From NCBI GenBank assembly GCA_948474755.1, contig CAOLHI010003146.1:124001-188000 (forward strand): a stretch of DNA of 64,000 bases. Direction: 5' to 3'. The notes below the pieces were generated by a model. That model searched no databases. It was not told the DNA's origin and was given only the letters and a program-made list of their open reading frames with translations. Each line of letters begins with the position of its first letter. Position 1 is the first letter of the stretch. Both the position numbers and the translations under genes were made by a program. Below, piece after piece: positions 33,076-43,816 of the stretch. This stretch comes from Ctenosaura bakeri. Its lineage: Eukaryota; Chordata; Lepidosauria; Squamata; Iguanidae.

Positions 33076-33473
33076 ACCTGTATGCAGGATGAGAGGCTAC
33101 TGTTAGGACAGAATACAGAGAAACAGAATGGTTTTCAATTGACAAGGGGATAAGGCAATGCTGCATTTTATCTTTCTCTGTGTTACTGAGGAACGAAGCA
33201 TGAAAACTGAACGAAGGAGCACAAACAATTTAATACATGCAGATAATACCAGTATTACTGGCAGAAAATAGAAAAGCTTGGAATGATTACTGAAGAAAGT
33301 GCAAAGGCAGTTTTACAACTGAATGTTAGGAAAACAAAAATAACTACAGCAGGTGATTTACATAACCTTAAAACAGACAATGAAGGCATTGACACAGTAC
33401 AAGATTCTGCATAACCTAGTTCAGTCATTAATCAGAATAGAGACTGCAGTCAAGAAATCAAAAGAAGACTAGG

Positions 33474-33889
33474 ACCCTTTCCGCACCTTACCTTCTTCTG
33501 GCGCTGGGGTGCGGGGATCACGCGAGCAGCTTCTGGCTAGAGGCTCTTGCGTCCCTGCTGCTTCAGCTCCACACGAGCTGCCTGCTTGCACGAGAGCCCT
33601 GTCTCTTCCTTCTGCAGTGCAGCCTGGGAGTTTCCCAGGCACTGGGGCAGGAAGCGTGATCGCCGTGGCTCCAGAGGCTCTGCACTCCAGGTAAATGTGC
33701 ATAGGGCCCAGGAACAATGTGCGATCGCGCAGCATTTTTGGCTTCTAGCCGAAAATGAAAAGGTGCGCGATCAGCGCCTGCTGGCCCCTGGAGCATTGCG
33801 TGATTGTGAGTGCATCGTGCAGATCGCTCCTCACAATTGCGCAATGCTCCAGGCACGCTTTCACATGGAAAATGCCGTGCGGAAAGGAC
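33474..33889 (+). mobile_element. GC-rich multi-hairpin DNA element, copy 2
   Basis: The termini are ACCCTTTCCGCACC and a right-hand GTGCGGAAAGGAC; flanks CTAGG (33469-33473) and CAAGG (33890-33894) match at 4 of 5. Inner hairpins include TTTTTGGCTTCTAGCC with GGCT-AAAATGAAAA-type complement near 33735-33760, and GGAGCATTGCGTGATTGTGA (33797) paired with TCACAATTGCGCAATGCTCC (33831). Several CpG-containing words such as GCGATCGCGC are present. Confidence 0.82.
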
Positions 33890-33907
33890 CAAGGTCTTGG
33901 AAGGGCA

Positions 33908-34230
33908 GCTATGAAGGAACTGGACAAGATCCTCAAGTTTAAAGATATATCATTGAATACTAAAGTTAGGATTATCCATACCATTGTATTTCCAATGTCT
34001 ATGTATGATTGTGAATGCTGGACAGTGAAAAAACCTGATAGGAAGAAAATAAACTCATTCAAAATGAGGTACTGGACAAGAGTTCTACAGATACCACGGA
34101 CTGCTAAAAAGAAAAAATGAATAAGTGTTAGAGCAAATCAAACCTGAACTCTCCCTAGAAACCAAGATGACTAAATGAGGCTGTTGTACTTTAGCCATAT
34201 CATGAGAAGACGAGATTCACTAGAAAAGAA
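33908..34230 (+). pseudogene. RTE/BovB ORF C-terminal remnant
   Basis: The frame reads MKELDKILKFKDISLNTKVR, then FPMSMYDCECWTVKKPDRKK and FKMRYWTRVLQIPRTAKKKK, matching the region after the RT thumb in BovB-type RTE. A stop follows; the next segment (LLYFSHIMRRRDSLEKK, 34180-34230) is in another frame. Confidence 0.85.
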
Positions 34231-34234
34231 AATA

Positions 34235-34741
34235 CAGTTCTTCCAGTCCTTTGTGGGTTTGACCTTTGTGTATTGGATTATTTGTGAGGCATGTGCTTGC
34301 CTCCACTCCCATTTTCCTCTTCCCATTCCCTTGCATTCCTCACCTCTGGCTTGCAGGGCTTGTGTTTAATATGGACATTTTTGCCTTTGGGGTGAACACC
34401 CCCCCCACAGGAGGCATGCCCTCTCTGTCATGTGACTGCACATTTTGCTTGTAATAGTTGGTGACTGGTCAAGTGCTCTCTTTGCTCCCACCCCTCCTTT
34501 CTCAAGATGCTGACTAGAAGTATCTAGAGCCTCAGAACTCTGCTCTCCTCTGTCTGAGAGGAAAATACCAGTAAGCCTTTTACCTTGTCTCCCCACCCTC
34601 TGCCTCGAAATGCTGGAGCCAGAGGCAAAAGATTGGGATGGGGGAAGCTCTGGAGGGGAATGGGAGGAGTATTGTGGGGGAGAGTTATTCATGTTCTTTC
34701 CACTTTTCTGAGGCTTTTGCACCCTGAACTCTTGCAAATGT
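34235..34741 (-). mobile_element. Tigger/pogo-like DNA transposon, copy 3, minus strand
   Basis: The left end CAGTTCTTCCAGTCC then TTTGTGGGTTTGACC is the complement of the right end of 643-1153. Near the right edge, the complement of CACATTTGCAAGAG, then GTGCAAAAGCC and AAAAGTGG matches the left end of that copy. The middle is diverged. It interrupts the RTE 33135-35402. Confidence 0.6.
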
Positions 34742-34865
34742 GATGCTTGGTAAGGTAGAAGACAGTAGGAAAAGAGAAAGACTGCATTACAGATGGATAA
34801 ACTCAACCAGGGAAGCCACATCCCTGAATCTGCAAGATCTGAGCAGGGTGGTTGGTTCCACAGGG

Positions 34866-35327
34866 GCCCTTTCCGCACACGGCGAGGGAAACGCTCCCTG
34901 CTGCTACTCACCAGCTTTTTGGTGGGTCCGTCTGGTCCGTCATGACAAGGAGCAGTGCGAGCTTGTCGCTCTGCACTGCTCCGATGTCCAAAATGGTGGC
35001 TTCCAGTTGGTGAAGGTTCTCCACCAACCAGAGAAGCTCACCAGCCTAAAGCCCACCCCCGGCAGATCTGCAGGCATGCACTAGTGCGCGCCTGCAAATC
35101 TGCACCGAAGTGCGGCGACGGACCGACACGGGGTAAAGCACTCTGTACTTTTAAAAAACCTCTTAAAAGAGGTTTTTAAAAAGCACGCTGCGTGACCAGT
35201 TCGGTCGCTCCGGAGCGGACTGAGGTGCAGAACTACGAAAAGTAGTCCACCCCGGCCACTCCACAGTGCAGAAGACCTCCGTTGGAGGTCGCTCTGCACC
35301 ATTTTAGTAGGCTGGTGCAGAAAGGGC
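34866..35327. mobile_element. GC-rich multi-hairpin DNA element with central palindrome
   Basis: It runs from GCCCTTTCCGCACACGG to GGTGCAGAAAGGGC with an exact 5-bp duplication CAGGG (34861-34865, 35328-35332). The interior differs from the other GC-rich copies and consists of successive hairpins: a 42-bp near-perfect palindrome at 35062-35103 centred on ACTAGT, AAAAACCTCTT-AA-AAGAGGTTTTT at about 35155-35178, TACGAAAAGTA, and ACCTCCGTTGGAGGT. There is no coding potential. Confidence 0.85.
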
Positions 35328-35402
35328 CAGGGTGACTTAGGGGTCTCTCATCCATAAGGTCACCCTAAGTTGAACTTGACTTGATGGCCTTTAACAGCAA
35401 CA

Positions 35403-35929
35403 AATACACGTTAAAAACTCAGGAAAGTGGCAGAAAATGCAGCATCTTCTATTAAAAAAAAGACCCTTCTGCAGTGACCAGTTAGTGACTAACACCCTGT
35501 CTGAACAGAAAGGTCTTTACTTGTCAGAGAAAGGAGCGCATAGATCAGCCTGGTTTTTCATTGATGAGAGTTCCACAATTTAGGAGCAGCTACCAAGAAG
35601 GCCTTCTCGCATGTCCTAATCAAATGTGCCTGCGACAGTGCCAGGATAGGAGCATGTGGGATTTTCTACCATAGTTGCCCAAATAATTTGGCTGGCCTTG
35701 GGTGTACATACTTTGATTTAGGGAAGAGAGAATCATTTCCTCGTCAGCCAGCAAAAGGTTTGGTCCTTGTAAACGTTTGAAATAAATAGTTCAGTGGTGC
35801 TTACTCCAAAGTATGATGGTGTAAATGGGATCTTGATGCTTGAAAACAGTGATCCTCCTCTCCCTCCTCCTGTAATATATTGGAAATGTATTTGTCCACC
35901 AGTGTCCAGTGACACCGTGTAAATAATGT
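35403..35929. other. Unassigned sequence
   Basis: No gene or repeat is recognised with confidence. Confidence 0.35.
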
Positions 35930-36103
35930 ATTTCCACACTAGCTTGCTTTAGTGCTATTATTCCACTTTCAACATCCTATGGAATCCTGGGGCTTGCAGT
36001 TTCGGGAGGGGCCTCAAAAGCCCTTCCCTAAACCGCAAATCCCAGGATTTCTTAGGATGTTGAAAGTGGAATAATAGCACTATAACAGGCTAGTGCGGAA
36101 ATG
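35930..36103. mobile_element. Palindromic MITE, copy G
   Basis: ATTTCCACACTAGC at the left and GCTAGTGCGGAAATG at the right enclose arms with TATTATTCCACTTTCAACAT and its complement. The left arm has GGGGCTTGCAG and the right ACCGCAAATCCC, so inner arms have drifted. Tips are slightly shortened. Confidence 0.9.
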
Positions 36104-36488
36104 TAGTGATGTGATATGTTTGCTTCTTAAATGTTATGATGGGCTTCAGGAGATGGATGCAGATCTGGTATTTTGCTTGGCAGCTCTTAACTCAGCCCCT
36201 CCACTTGTTCTGCTCTGCAATCCTAAATGTGCTTACTTTCCAGCATAGAGGTATTTCTGGCTCCCCAGATATTGGAACTGAATTTCCATTAAATGTATGG
36301 GCATGGGGTTGGTTGGTTGGCTGGTTGGAGTTAGAGCCCAACAATTTCTGGAAAGTCAGAGACTTCCTGTGTTTTCCCTAATCTTTGCAGCCCAATCATC
36401 CTATGTTCATTCTACATAGAAGTCAGCCTCCTTGAGTTATATATGACTGAACTCCTCAAGCATGTGTGTGTAGGACTGTAACCTTCAG
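36104..36488. other. Unassigned sequence
   Basis: Nothing recognised except a short (GGTT)n run near 36307-36325. Confidence 0.35.
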
Positions 36489-38880
36489 GATCATAGAAAT
36501 GTAGAGTTGGAAGAGACCACAGGGGCCATCCAGTCCAACCCCCTGCCATGCAGGAGCACCCTCAAAGCACTCCCGACAGATGGCCATCAAGCCTCTGCTT
36601 AAAAACCTCCAAGGAAGGAGACTCCACTACACTCCGAGGCAGCATATTCCACTGCCGGACAGCCCTGACTGTCAGGAAGTTCTTCCTGAGGTTCAGGTGG
36701 AATCTAATTTCCTGCAGCTTGAATCCATTGCTCCTTGTCCTGGTCTCTGGAGCAGCAGAAAACAAGCCCTCTCCCTCCTCTACATGGCATCCCTTCAAAT
36801 ATTTAAACATGGCTATCATGTCCCCTCTTAACCTTCTCTTCTGTAGACTAAACATACCCAGCTCTCTAAGTCTATCCTCATAGGGCATGTCTTCCAGGCC
36901 TCTCACCATTTTGGCTGCCCTCCTCTGGACTTGCTCCAGCTTGTCAATATCCTTCTTGAATATCCTTCCAGAACTGGAGACAGTATTCAAGATGGGGTCT
37001 AACCAAAGCAGAGTAGAGTGGTACCAGTACCTCCCTCGATCTAGACACCATACTCCTATTGATGCAGCCAAGAATTGCATTGGCTTTCTTGGCTGCCGCA
37101 TCACACTGCTGACACATGTTCAGCTTGTGGTCTATAAAGACTCCTAGATCCCTTTCACACGTACTGCTATCCAGCCACGTGTCCCCCATCCTATACTTCT
37201 GTATTCCATTTTTTCTACCTAAGTGTAGGACCTTACATTTGTCTCTGTTGAAATCCATTTTGTTAGCCGTGGCCCAGCTCTCCAATCTATCCAGGTCATT
37301 TTGAATTTTGATCCTGTCCTCTGGCGTATTAGCAACCCCTCCCAATTTGGTGTCATCTGCAAATTTGATCAGCATGCCCTCTATTTCTTCATCCAAGTCA
37401 TTGATAAAAATATTGAACAGCACTGGGCCCAGGACAGGACCCTGTGGCACCCCACTAGTCACTTCTCTCCAGGATGAAAAGCAGCCATTCGTGATCACCC
37501 TTTGGGTTCGGTCGGTCAACCAATTACAAATCCAACTAACAGTAGCCCTGTCCAGCCCACATTTTACCAGCTTCATTGCAAGAATGTCATGGGGAACTTT
37601 GTCGAAGGCGTTACTGAAATCAAGGTATGCTACATCCACAGCATTCCCTTCATCTATCAAGCTAGTAACTCTATCATAAAAAGAGATAAGATTAGTCTGG
37701 CATGACTTATTTTTGAGAAATCCATATTGACTTCTCGTGATTACCGCGTTGCTTTCTAAATGATTAGAAACTGACTGCTTAATGATCTGCTCCAGGATCT
37801 TTCCGGGTACTGATTTCAGACTGACTGGGTGATAATTATTTGGGTCCTCTTTTTTTCCCTTCTTGAAGATGGGGATAACATTTGCTCTCTTCCAGTCTGC
37901 TGGAACTTCTCCTGTCCTCCAAGATTCCTCAAAGATTATAGCAAGCGGTTCCGAAATGACCTCTGCCAGCTCTTTTAATATCCTAGGATGCAATTCATCT
38001 GGCCCTGGAGACTTAAATTCATCCAGTGTGGCCAGGTATTCCTGTACTGTCTCTCTACCTATTACGTGCCTCATTTGCCCTGCTTCCTCACCTGCTCCCC
38101 AACCACCAGGTTGAGTGCTTGTATCCTTCTGGGGAAAAACTGAGGCAAAGAAGGTGTTAAGTAGTTCTGCCTTTTCTCTCCCCCCTGTGAGTAATTCGCC
38201 ATCTTCTCTGCGCAACGACCCTATCGTCTCCTTCTTTTTTCTTTTGCTGTGGACATATTTAAAAAAGCCCTTTTTATTGTTTTTAATGTCTCTGGCCAGC
38301 CTAAGTTCGTTCTGTGCTTTAGCCTTTCTGACTTCCTCCCTACATCTCCTGGCTACTTGCTTAAATTCTTCTTTGGTGGTTTCCCCCTTCTTCCATTTCC
38401 TATACGTGTTTCTCTTAACTCTTAGCTCAGCTGAGAGTTCTTTAGTCAACCATTCTGGTTTCTTCAGATGCCTTCCATTTTTCCTCCTTATTGGCACAGT
38501 TTTAGACTGTGCCTTCACTATCTCCCCTTTAAGGAACTCCCATGCCTCCTGAACTCCTTTCCCTTTCACTGTTCCTGACCACGGAATTCCAGCCAGCAGC
38601 TCCCTAAGTTTACAGAAGTCCGCTTTTTTAAAATCTAAGATGAGTGTCTGGCTACCCTTATCTTCTCCTTCCCACTGAATGCCAAATTCCAATAGGGCAT
38701 GGTCACTCTCCCCTAAAGATCCAACCACTTCTACCTCATTAACAAGGTCATCCCTGTCGGTCAGGATCAGATCTAGAATATTTGATCCCCTTGTGGCCTC
38801 TTCCACCTTCTGGACCATGAAATTGTCTGCAAGACAAGCAAGAAACTTGCTGGACCTTGCTGTCTTGGCAGAGTTTGTCT
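36489..38880 (-). mobile_element. Young CR1 LINE, minus strand, about 2.4 kb
   Basis: This is the longest and best preserved LINE of the window. The 3' end is at the left (ATCATAGAAATGTAGAGTTGG region) and the element extends through ORF2 into the last part of the endonuclease domain, where it is 5'-truncated near 38880 (upstream, in frame, TGA follows). The open frame is 624 codons. A small rearrangement near 36945-36965 (GAATATCCTTCC in place of the usual GAATTGGGGTGCCC) shifts the frame; the rest of ORF2 is open at 36562-37104 in another frame. Confidence 0.93.
36944..38818 (-). pseudogene. CR1 ORF2: endonuclease end plus reverse transcriptase (624 codons)
   Basis: In intact form this protein nicks target DNA and reverse-transcribes CR1 RNA. 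Residues 38-40 are the SDH of the apurinic-type endonuclease C-terminus. RT begins around residue 300 ([20 protein letters not shown]), continues through [20 protein letters not shown], and has the catalytic FADD at about 486-489, apparently intact. The frame ends in KDIQEGY because of a local frameshift; homologous C-terminal sequence ([20 protein letters not shown]) continues in another frame to 36562. The N-terminal endonuclease (with catalytic residues) and ORF1 are missing. The first ATG is internal to the domain, so no authentic start exists. Not a host gene. Confidence 0.9.
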
Positions 38881-38951
38881 GTCAGCATATATCCGGATTA
38901 AACTAGATGATACATGTAGCATGTTTTCAGAAGAACTGCTCTCTTACTTAC

Positions 38952-39043
38952 CAGCCGACCCCTCCCTAAACTGCAAATCCTAGGATTCCATAGGAGGTTG
39001 AAAGTGGAATCATTGCGCTATAATAACCTAGTGCGGAAATGGC
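38952..39043. mobile_element. Palindromic MITE, copy H (right arm only)
   Basis: It runs from CCCCTCCCTAAACTGCAAAT to CCTAGTGCGGAAATGGC, with the GGAGGTTG (CAACCTCC) variant. The left arm is absent. It lies ~70 bp beyond the 5' truncation of the CR1. Confidence 0.85.
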
Positions 39044-39284
39044 CTTAGCCAGTGAAAGATATCTGTTTTCACAGCATGTGATTTTTGTAATCTATGTATT
39101 CTGCGTTTATAATACCTTGTTTCATGACTGGTCATTGGAAGGTAGACATATGCTTAGTGTGTGAGTCCCATCACTGAAGCACACATTTCTAAGGTAATCC
39201 ACTTGTATGAAGGAAACAGGTTAATTAGGGAAATGTACATTCTCTTATTATTTAGTAGAACTTGGAAGGTAGGAAAGAAACTTG

Positions 39285-39425
39285 GGCCATTTCCTCACTA
39301 GCCTGTTATAGCGCTATTATTCCACTTTCAACATCCTATGGCCCCTCCCTCAACTGCAAACCCCAAGATTCCATGGGATGTTGAAAGTGGAATAATAGCA
39401 CTATAACAGGCTAGTGCAGAAATGG
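39285..39425. mobile_element. Palindromic MITE, copy I (left inner arm deleted)
   Basis: GGCCATTTCCTCACTAGCCTG opens the element and GGCTAGTGCAGAAATGG closes it; in shortened form the tips are TCACTAGCC and GGCTAGTGC. The left arm stops after CAACATCCTATGG and jumps to the centre. Confidence 0.88.
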
Positions 39426-41101
39426 AATACATGGGGAGTTCCACAGGACATTTGTGATATACTTATTTCAGTGAACACACTCTGGACTTATCTACCTGCA
39501 AGTCATTTCATTTTTATTTTTCAAAGAAAGCTATGGAAAATATACATGAATGCCTCATACATAAATGAATGGGTCCCTTAGAACAAAACCACTTGGTTTC
39601 AAAGAGCATTTCAAGTCTTAATTCTTCCTAATAGCATGTTTTTGGTCCTTTCCCCCAGTACCGGCTATAACTACTCCAGAGTCCTAACTTTTTTGGAAAG
39701 AACAATCCAGTATTCATGTACACTAATAAATTCTCCCCCAAATCCATCAAAATGCCATGGCATGCATATCTGCTTAACTTGTTCAGAACTGAATCCGTGC
39801 CCTCTCAATTTTACCACCAAATCCATTGCTGTTAATATTGGAACATATCCAGTTACTCAGACAGATTTTCAAACTGGAATTGGAGTGAAAAATCTGTAAT
39901 AGGCAGAGACAGAGATTTCTATAGAAAAAATCTAAATGAAAATAGACAACTTTTCCAATTGGCCTTGCACATGTTCCTTCATCTACAGTCTGTCATGCAC
40001 AAGGTTGCCAACTGTCCAGGGATTGGAGGTGGGGACCAGTCTTGGCTATTCTTGTGCTTTTTAACACCAGTTTGATCGGAAAGAGAAACTTTTCTCAACT
40101 TCCTGAGAGAGAGAGATGCTAAATTCCTGCTATCTGCAAGCCAGTACAACAGAACATGAATGATCTTTCAAAAGGAGAAGATGCATCCTGCTCTTTGTAG
40201 AACTTAAAACTTCATGAGTTCTGCATAGATTTTTCTCTGATTGTGTGCAGATGTGCACATGCACACCCTAAATTTGTATTTAAAATGTTAAATCATACTC
40301 ATGTTTGGGGCATTTTTCATTAACAGCAAATTCCAGAAAAAACGAGTAATTTTGAATTCAAATACTCCCCCCAACAAGGATAGACAAAAATGACATTTTT
40401 AGACACCTAAGTGTAATTGCTTGCTTCAATGAACTTGGAGAAGGGAGATAACATGTTCCTATCTACACAGACAGCCAAACTGTAATACTATTGATATACT
40501 ATTATTTTCCATCTTTATCTATCCCTAGATGCACTAGGAATAACTCCCTTCAGGCCATTTGTAATTGAGAAATGCTTTTAAGACCTTTAAAAGACGAATA
40601 CTGCATTTTGCTAGGTGCCTGTTTTATTGTCTCCAGGAGTCAGGTTGATAAATGACTAGGCTTATATCTTTTTAAGGAACTTAGCAGCAGAGGGAATAAA
40701 TGGATAGAAAAGTTTTGAGTTACTTGATTGACAGTCAAGAATGTCTCAACCTGCATATCAGTTTGAGATGGGGAGCCATTACAAGATGGCTGTATTGAAG
40801 GGGGGGGTCAAGAAATTTGTTATTTTTTACGGGATTTACGGGAACATTTAGGGAAAATATATTCTCTGTGTACACACAGTGAATTCTTTGATGCTTATCT
40901 CAAATTATGACAAATCCATTTGTAGAAATAATTTGTAAAAATGTCTTCTGAATTGTGGTCACAAACTTTTGGACCAGAAACCAATTCAGTCTGACATTAC
41001 GCATGTTATAAATGATACACTGCAAAGTGTAGAAGGATTCATAATGAATCTGAATATGGACTACAGTTTGCTCTTTAAAAACAACAACAACAAAGACTAG
41101 G
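39426..41101. other. Unassigned sequence
   Basis: This is one of the longer stretches without recognisable repeats. It is AT-rich, with no frame of note and no splice-bounded exon that I can support. Confidence 0.4.
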
Positions 41102-41236
41102 GCCATTTCCGCACTAGACTGTTATAGTGCTATCATTCCACTTTCAACCAGGCCCCTCCCTAAACTGCAAACCCCAGGATTCCGTAGGATGTTGAAAGTG
41201 GAATAATAGCACTATAACAGTCTAGTACAGAAAGGC
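41102..41236. mobile_element. Palindromic MITE, copy J (left inner arm deleted)
   Basis: GCCATTTCCGCACTAGACTG to CAGTCTAGTACAGAAAGGC. The left arm ends at CACTTTCAACC. Flanking CTAGG/CTTAG is only partly matching. Confidence 0.88.
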
Positions 41237-41399
41237 CTTAGATCATGGCAGTGAAGAGATTTTGCTTCTTTCACCTCTAGTATCTGCCTGTACAGATATT
41301 TTGAGTGGTTACTGGTTAAGGGCCAGTTACTACTAAACAAGAAATAAGAGATACATTGGCCGTAGGGGTCCCCAAGGCTGTTTTTGCAGCATTTGCTGT

Positions 41400-41610
41400 C
41401 TGCATTTGCTGCTACTGCCCAGTTGCGTAGGGGTGGAGAGGTGATGGAGGTCATTCATCCCTGGTGGCAATGTTTTTGGGGTGCCCTGGCTCATAGTCAC
41501 ACTCCCATGCATTGCTGTCATGCCCCAAGCACTGTGGCCACCCCTTCCCCACAGTGGCACACCCCCATGCACCACAGTCATGCCCCCACCCCATAGCCCT
41601 GCTCCCACCC
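41400..41610 (+). repeat. C-rich degenerate minisatellite-like repeat, copy 2
   Basis: The lead-in GGTGGCAATGTTTTTGGGG and the imperfect CACAGTCATGCCCCCACC-type units match 18960-19175. The sharing of a unique lead-in suggests a dispersed element with an internal tandem array. Confidence 0.65.
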
Positions 41611-42094
41611 CCATGCATTCCAAACTCTGCCGCTGCTACTGCCAAAGTATTGCTGCTGAAATCAGTAGTACTACCACCACAACAGACAACTATGCTGTCA
41701 AAAACTGTGCTGGACAAAAAAATGGTTCAAGGAGTGGAAACAAAAACCTGGTCTTTGGGATCTTCATTTCCAGAAGAGAGTCAGATACAATAGGATCTAG
41801 TAACCCCTCGACCACAAACTGGAGGTGCAGTTACTCATTTAAAGGTGGGATGCTGGGCTGCAGTATGGTGGAGGAGTTGAATGAGAACTCCTACCTGTGG
41901 AAATTGCCCATCCCAATCTAAATGTCTTACAGAATAGGTACAGACATTTTTGCTGTGAAGAACAAGATGGTGCCCTTCCTGTTTCCATGTATAGAACCTG
42001 ACTTTAATGGCAGTTGAATTTGGCACTGAAACTGATTATGGGGAGATGTCTTCCACCACACCGAGATAACAGGCTAATTTGAGGGACAAGTGGT
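41611..42094. other. Unassigned sequence
   Basis: No gene or repeat is recognised. Confidence 0.35.
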
Positions 42095-43396
42095 ATAGCA
42101 TAGAATCTTATATCTGGAAGGGACCCCAAGAGCATCTAGTCCAACTCCCAACCTGTGCAGGAACCCACTGCTTAAGTACACTTGAGAAATAGACATCCAA
42201 CTTCTGTTTAAAGACTCCCAATGAAGGAGCGTGCCCCACCCTCAGAAGGGGTCTATTCTACTATCAGATAGTTTTTGCTATTAAGAAGTTTTTCCTAAAA
42301 TGTTTAGGTGGAGTCTCCTTTCTTGTAATTTGACTTGTTTGGGTCTTACCCTCCGGACCCATTCCATCTTCCATGTTGACAGCCCAACCTCTCTTAATGT
42401 TCTCATCTCAGGGATAAAGTCCTTTGGTGAAGCAGGAGACAGTCATGGAGATGGCAATTGAGAAGCCACTTGGGCATATAGCCACTATATGGTTGCCTCT
42501 CACCTGGGGGTTAAGAAAGTCCCACCTCTGGACATCACCTTGAGTGCCTTCACCTTCAAAGTCCCTTAAGGGGACCATTCTGTAGTGATCAGTTTGATGC
42601 CCAGGTTTTCCCCAAGACTGGATCTCGCCAAATGCCGCACCACTCAAAGTTGTGAAAAGTTATATTGTAGAATATAATTATATCATCTAGACTACCTTGC
42701 AGAATGGAGAAGGTTTGAATATGTATGTACCAGGCAGCATATACTTATCAGGTGGTTATAAAGTGCAGTGGAGCTAGAGAAGAAGATACCATGATGACTG
42801 AAGAAGATGGCTGACCCTTGAAGCCTCTACCAGCCCCATAGCAAGCAAACTATCCCCAGGTAAATGTGAGGGGACCCTGCTTATACCTATTAAAATCATT
42901 TTGTTGGCTTTTATCCAGCTCTCCAATTGATAAAGGCAATTGTGAATCCTGATTCTGCTTTCGGAGGTATTAGTGACTGCTTAGTTTGATGTTACTTGCG
43001 TATTTGATATTATGTTACTCGTGATGTTGTTCTTGGCTGATTTTTGATCAATTTTTGATAGGAAGCTTGGGTTTCCTCACTGTGCTTGCTCACTGCATTT
43101 TGTAGCCATTTCAAGTACATTTCTGGCAGGAAAGAAAACCCTTTAAAAAAAAGGGGGGGCCCTCGGGCTGGGGGAGCTTTGGAAACCTCAAAGAGGGGCC
43201 TGCACTTTTCTCACTATTCCATCATCAAAATCATAAAGATGCGAACAAGGCTGGGCGCAGGAGAGAGCCCTGAGATGTCCTTCTTGTCACTTTTCTCCAG
43301 GATAATGAAGAAGGTTTACTAACCACTCTGAGTCTGATCCATGAACCAGCTACAAATCCAGCTAATAATAGTATCATCTACCCCATGTTTTACCAG

Positions 43397-43816
43397 CCAG
43401 TGTGGTATAGTGGTTTGAGAACAGGACTACGAGTTTGGGAGACCAGGATTTGTTTCCCCACCTAGGCCACTTCCACACTAGCCTGTTATAGCGCGATGAT
43501 TCCACTTTCAACATCCTCTGGAATCCTGGGTTTTGCAGTTTCGGGAGCGGCTGGCCGGCCTCTCCCGAAACTGCAAACCCCAGGATTCCAGAGGATGTTG
43601 AAAGTGGAATCATCGCGCTATAACAGGCTAGTGCGGAAATGGCCCTAGTCATGGAATCCCACTGAATGACCTTGGGCGAGTCACACTCTCCCGGCCTCAG
43701 AGGGAGGCAGCGGCAAACTCCTTCTGAACAAATCTTGCCAAGAAAGCCCCCTGACAGGCTCACCTTAGTGCTCCCATAGGTCAGAAATGACTTGAAGTCA
43801 CACAATAAGAACAATT
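43397..43816 (+). mobile_element. tRNA-derived SINE nested in CR1 and itself carrying a MITE
   Basis: The head CCAGTGTGGTATAGTGGTTT is at the left. It is interrupted by palindromic copy K within the region after the B box, then continues with CCACTGAATGACCTTGGGCG, GGCAGCGGCAAACTCC and the tail AATGACTTGAAGTCACACAA. The CR1 sequence CCATGTTTTACCAG (ending 43396) is repeated as CCACGTTTTACCAG (43817-43830), a target duplication of about 14 bp. Confidence 0.88.
43466..43643. mobile_element. Palindromic MITE, copy K
   Basis: Full length with an exact 5-bp duplication CCTAG (43461-43465, 43644-43648). Both arms carry the private variant CATCCTCTGGAATCC (most copies have CATCCTATGG) and GCGCGATGATTCC, so arm matching is nearly perfect. 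It is the innermost of three nested insertions. Confidence 0.95.

Larger units (their letters stand above)
33135..35402 (+). mobile_element. RTE (BovB-type) LINE carrying three insertions
   Basis: Collinear RTE segments are 33135-33473, 33890-34234, 34742-34865 and 35328-35402, separated by a GC-rich element, a Tigger-like element and a second GC-rich element. Landmarks are the RT/thumb region, the MYDCECWTVKKPDRKKINSF segment, the FSHIMRRRDSLEKK segment, CAACCAGGGAAGCCACATCC, and the 3' end TGAACTTGACTTGATGGCCT. Confidence 0.85.

Noticed and set aside
36944..38818. The longest open frame as a host gene
   Set aside because: It is plainly CR1 ORF2 (SDH endonuclease end, FADD reverse transcriptase) followed by a CR1 3' end.
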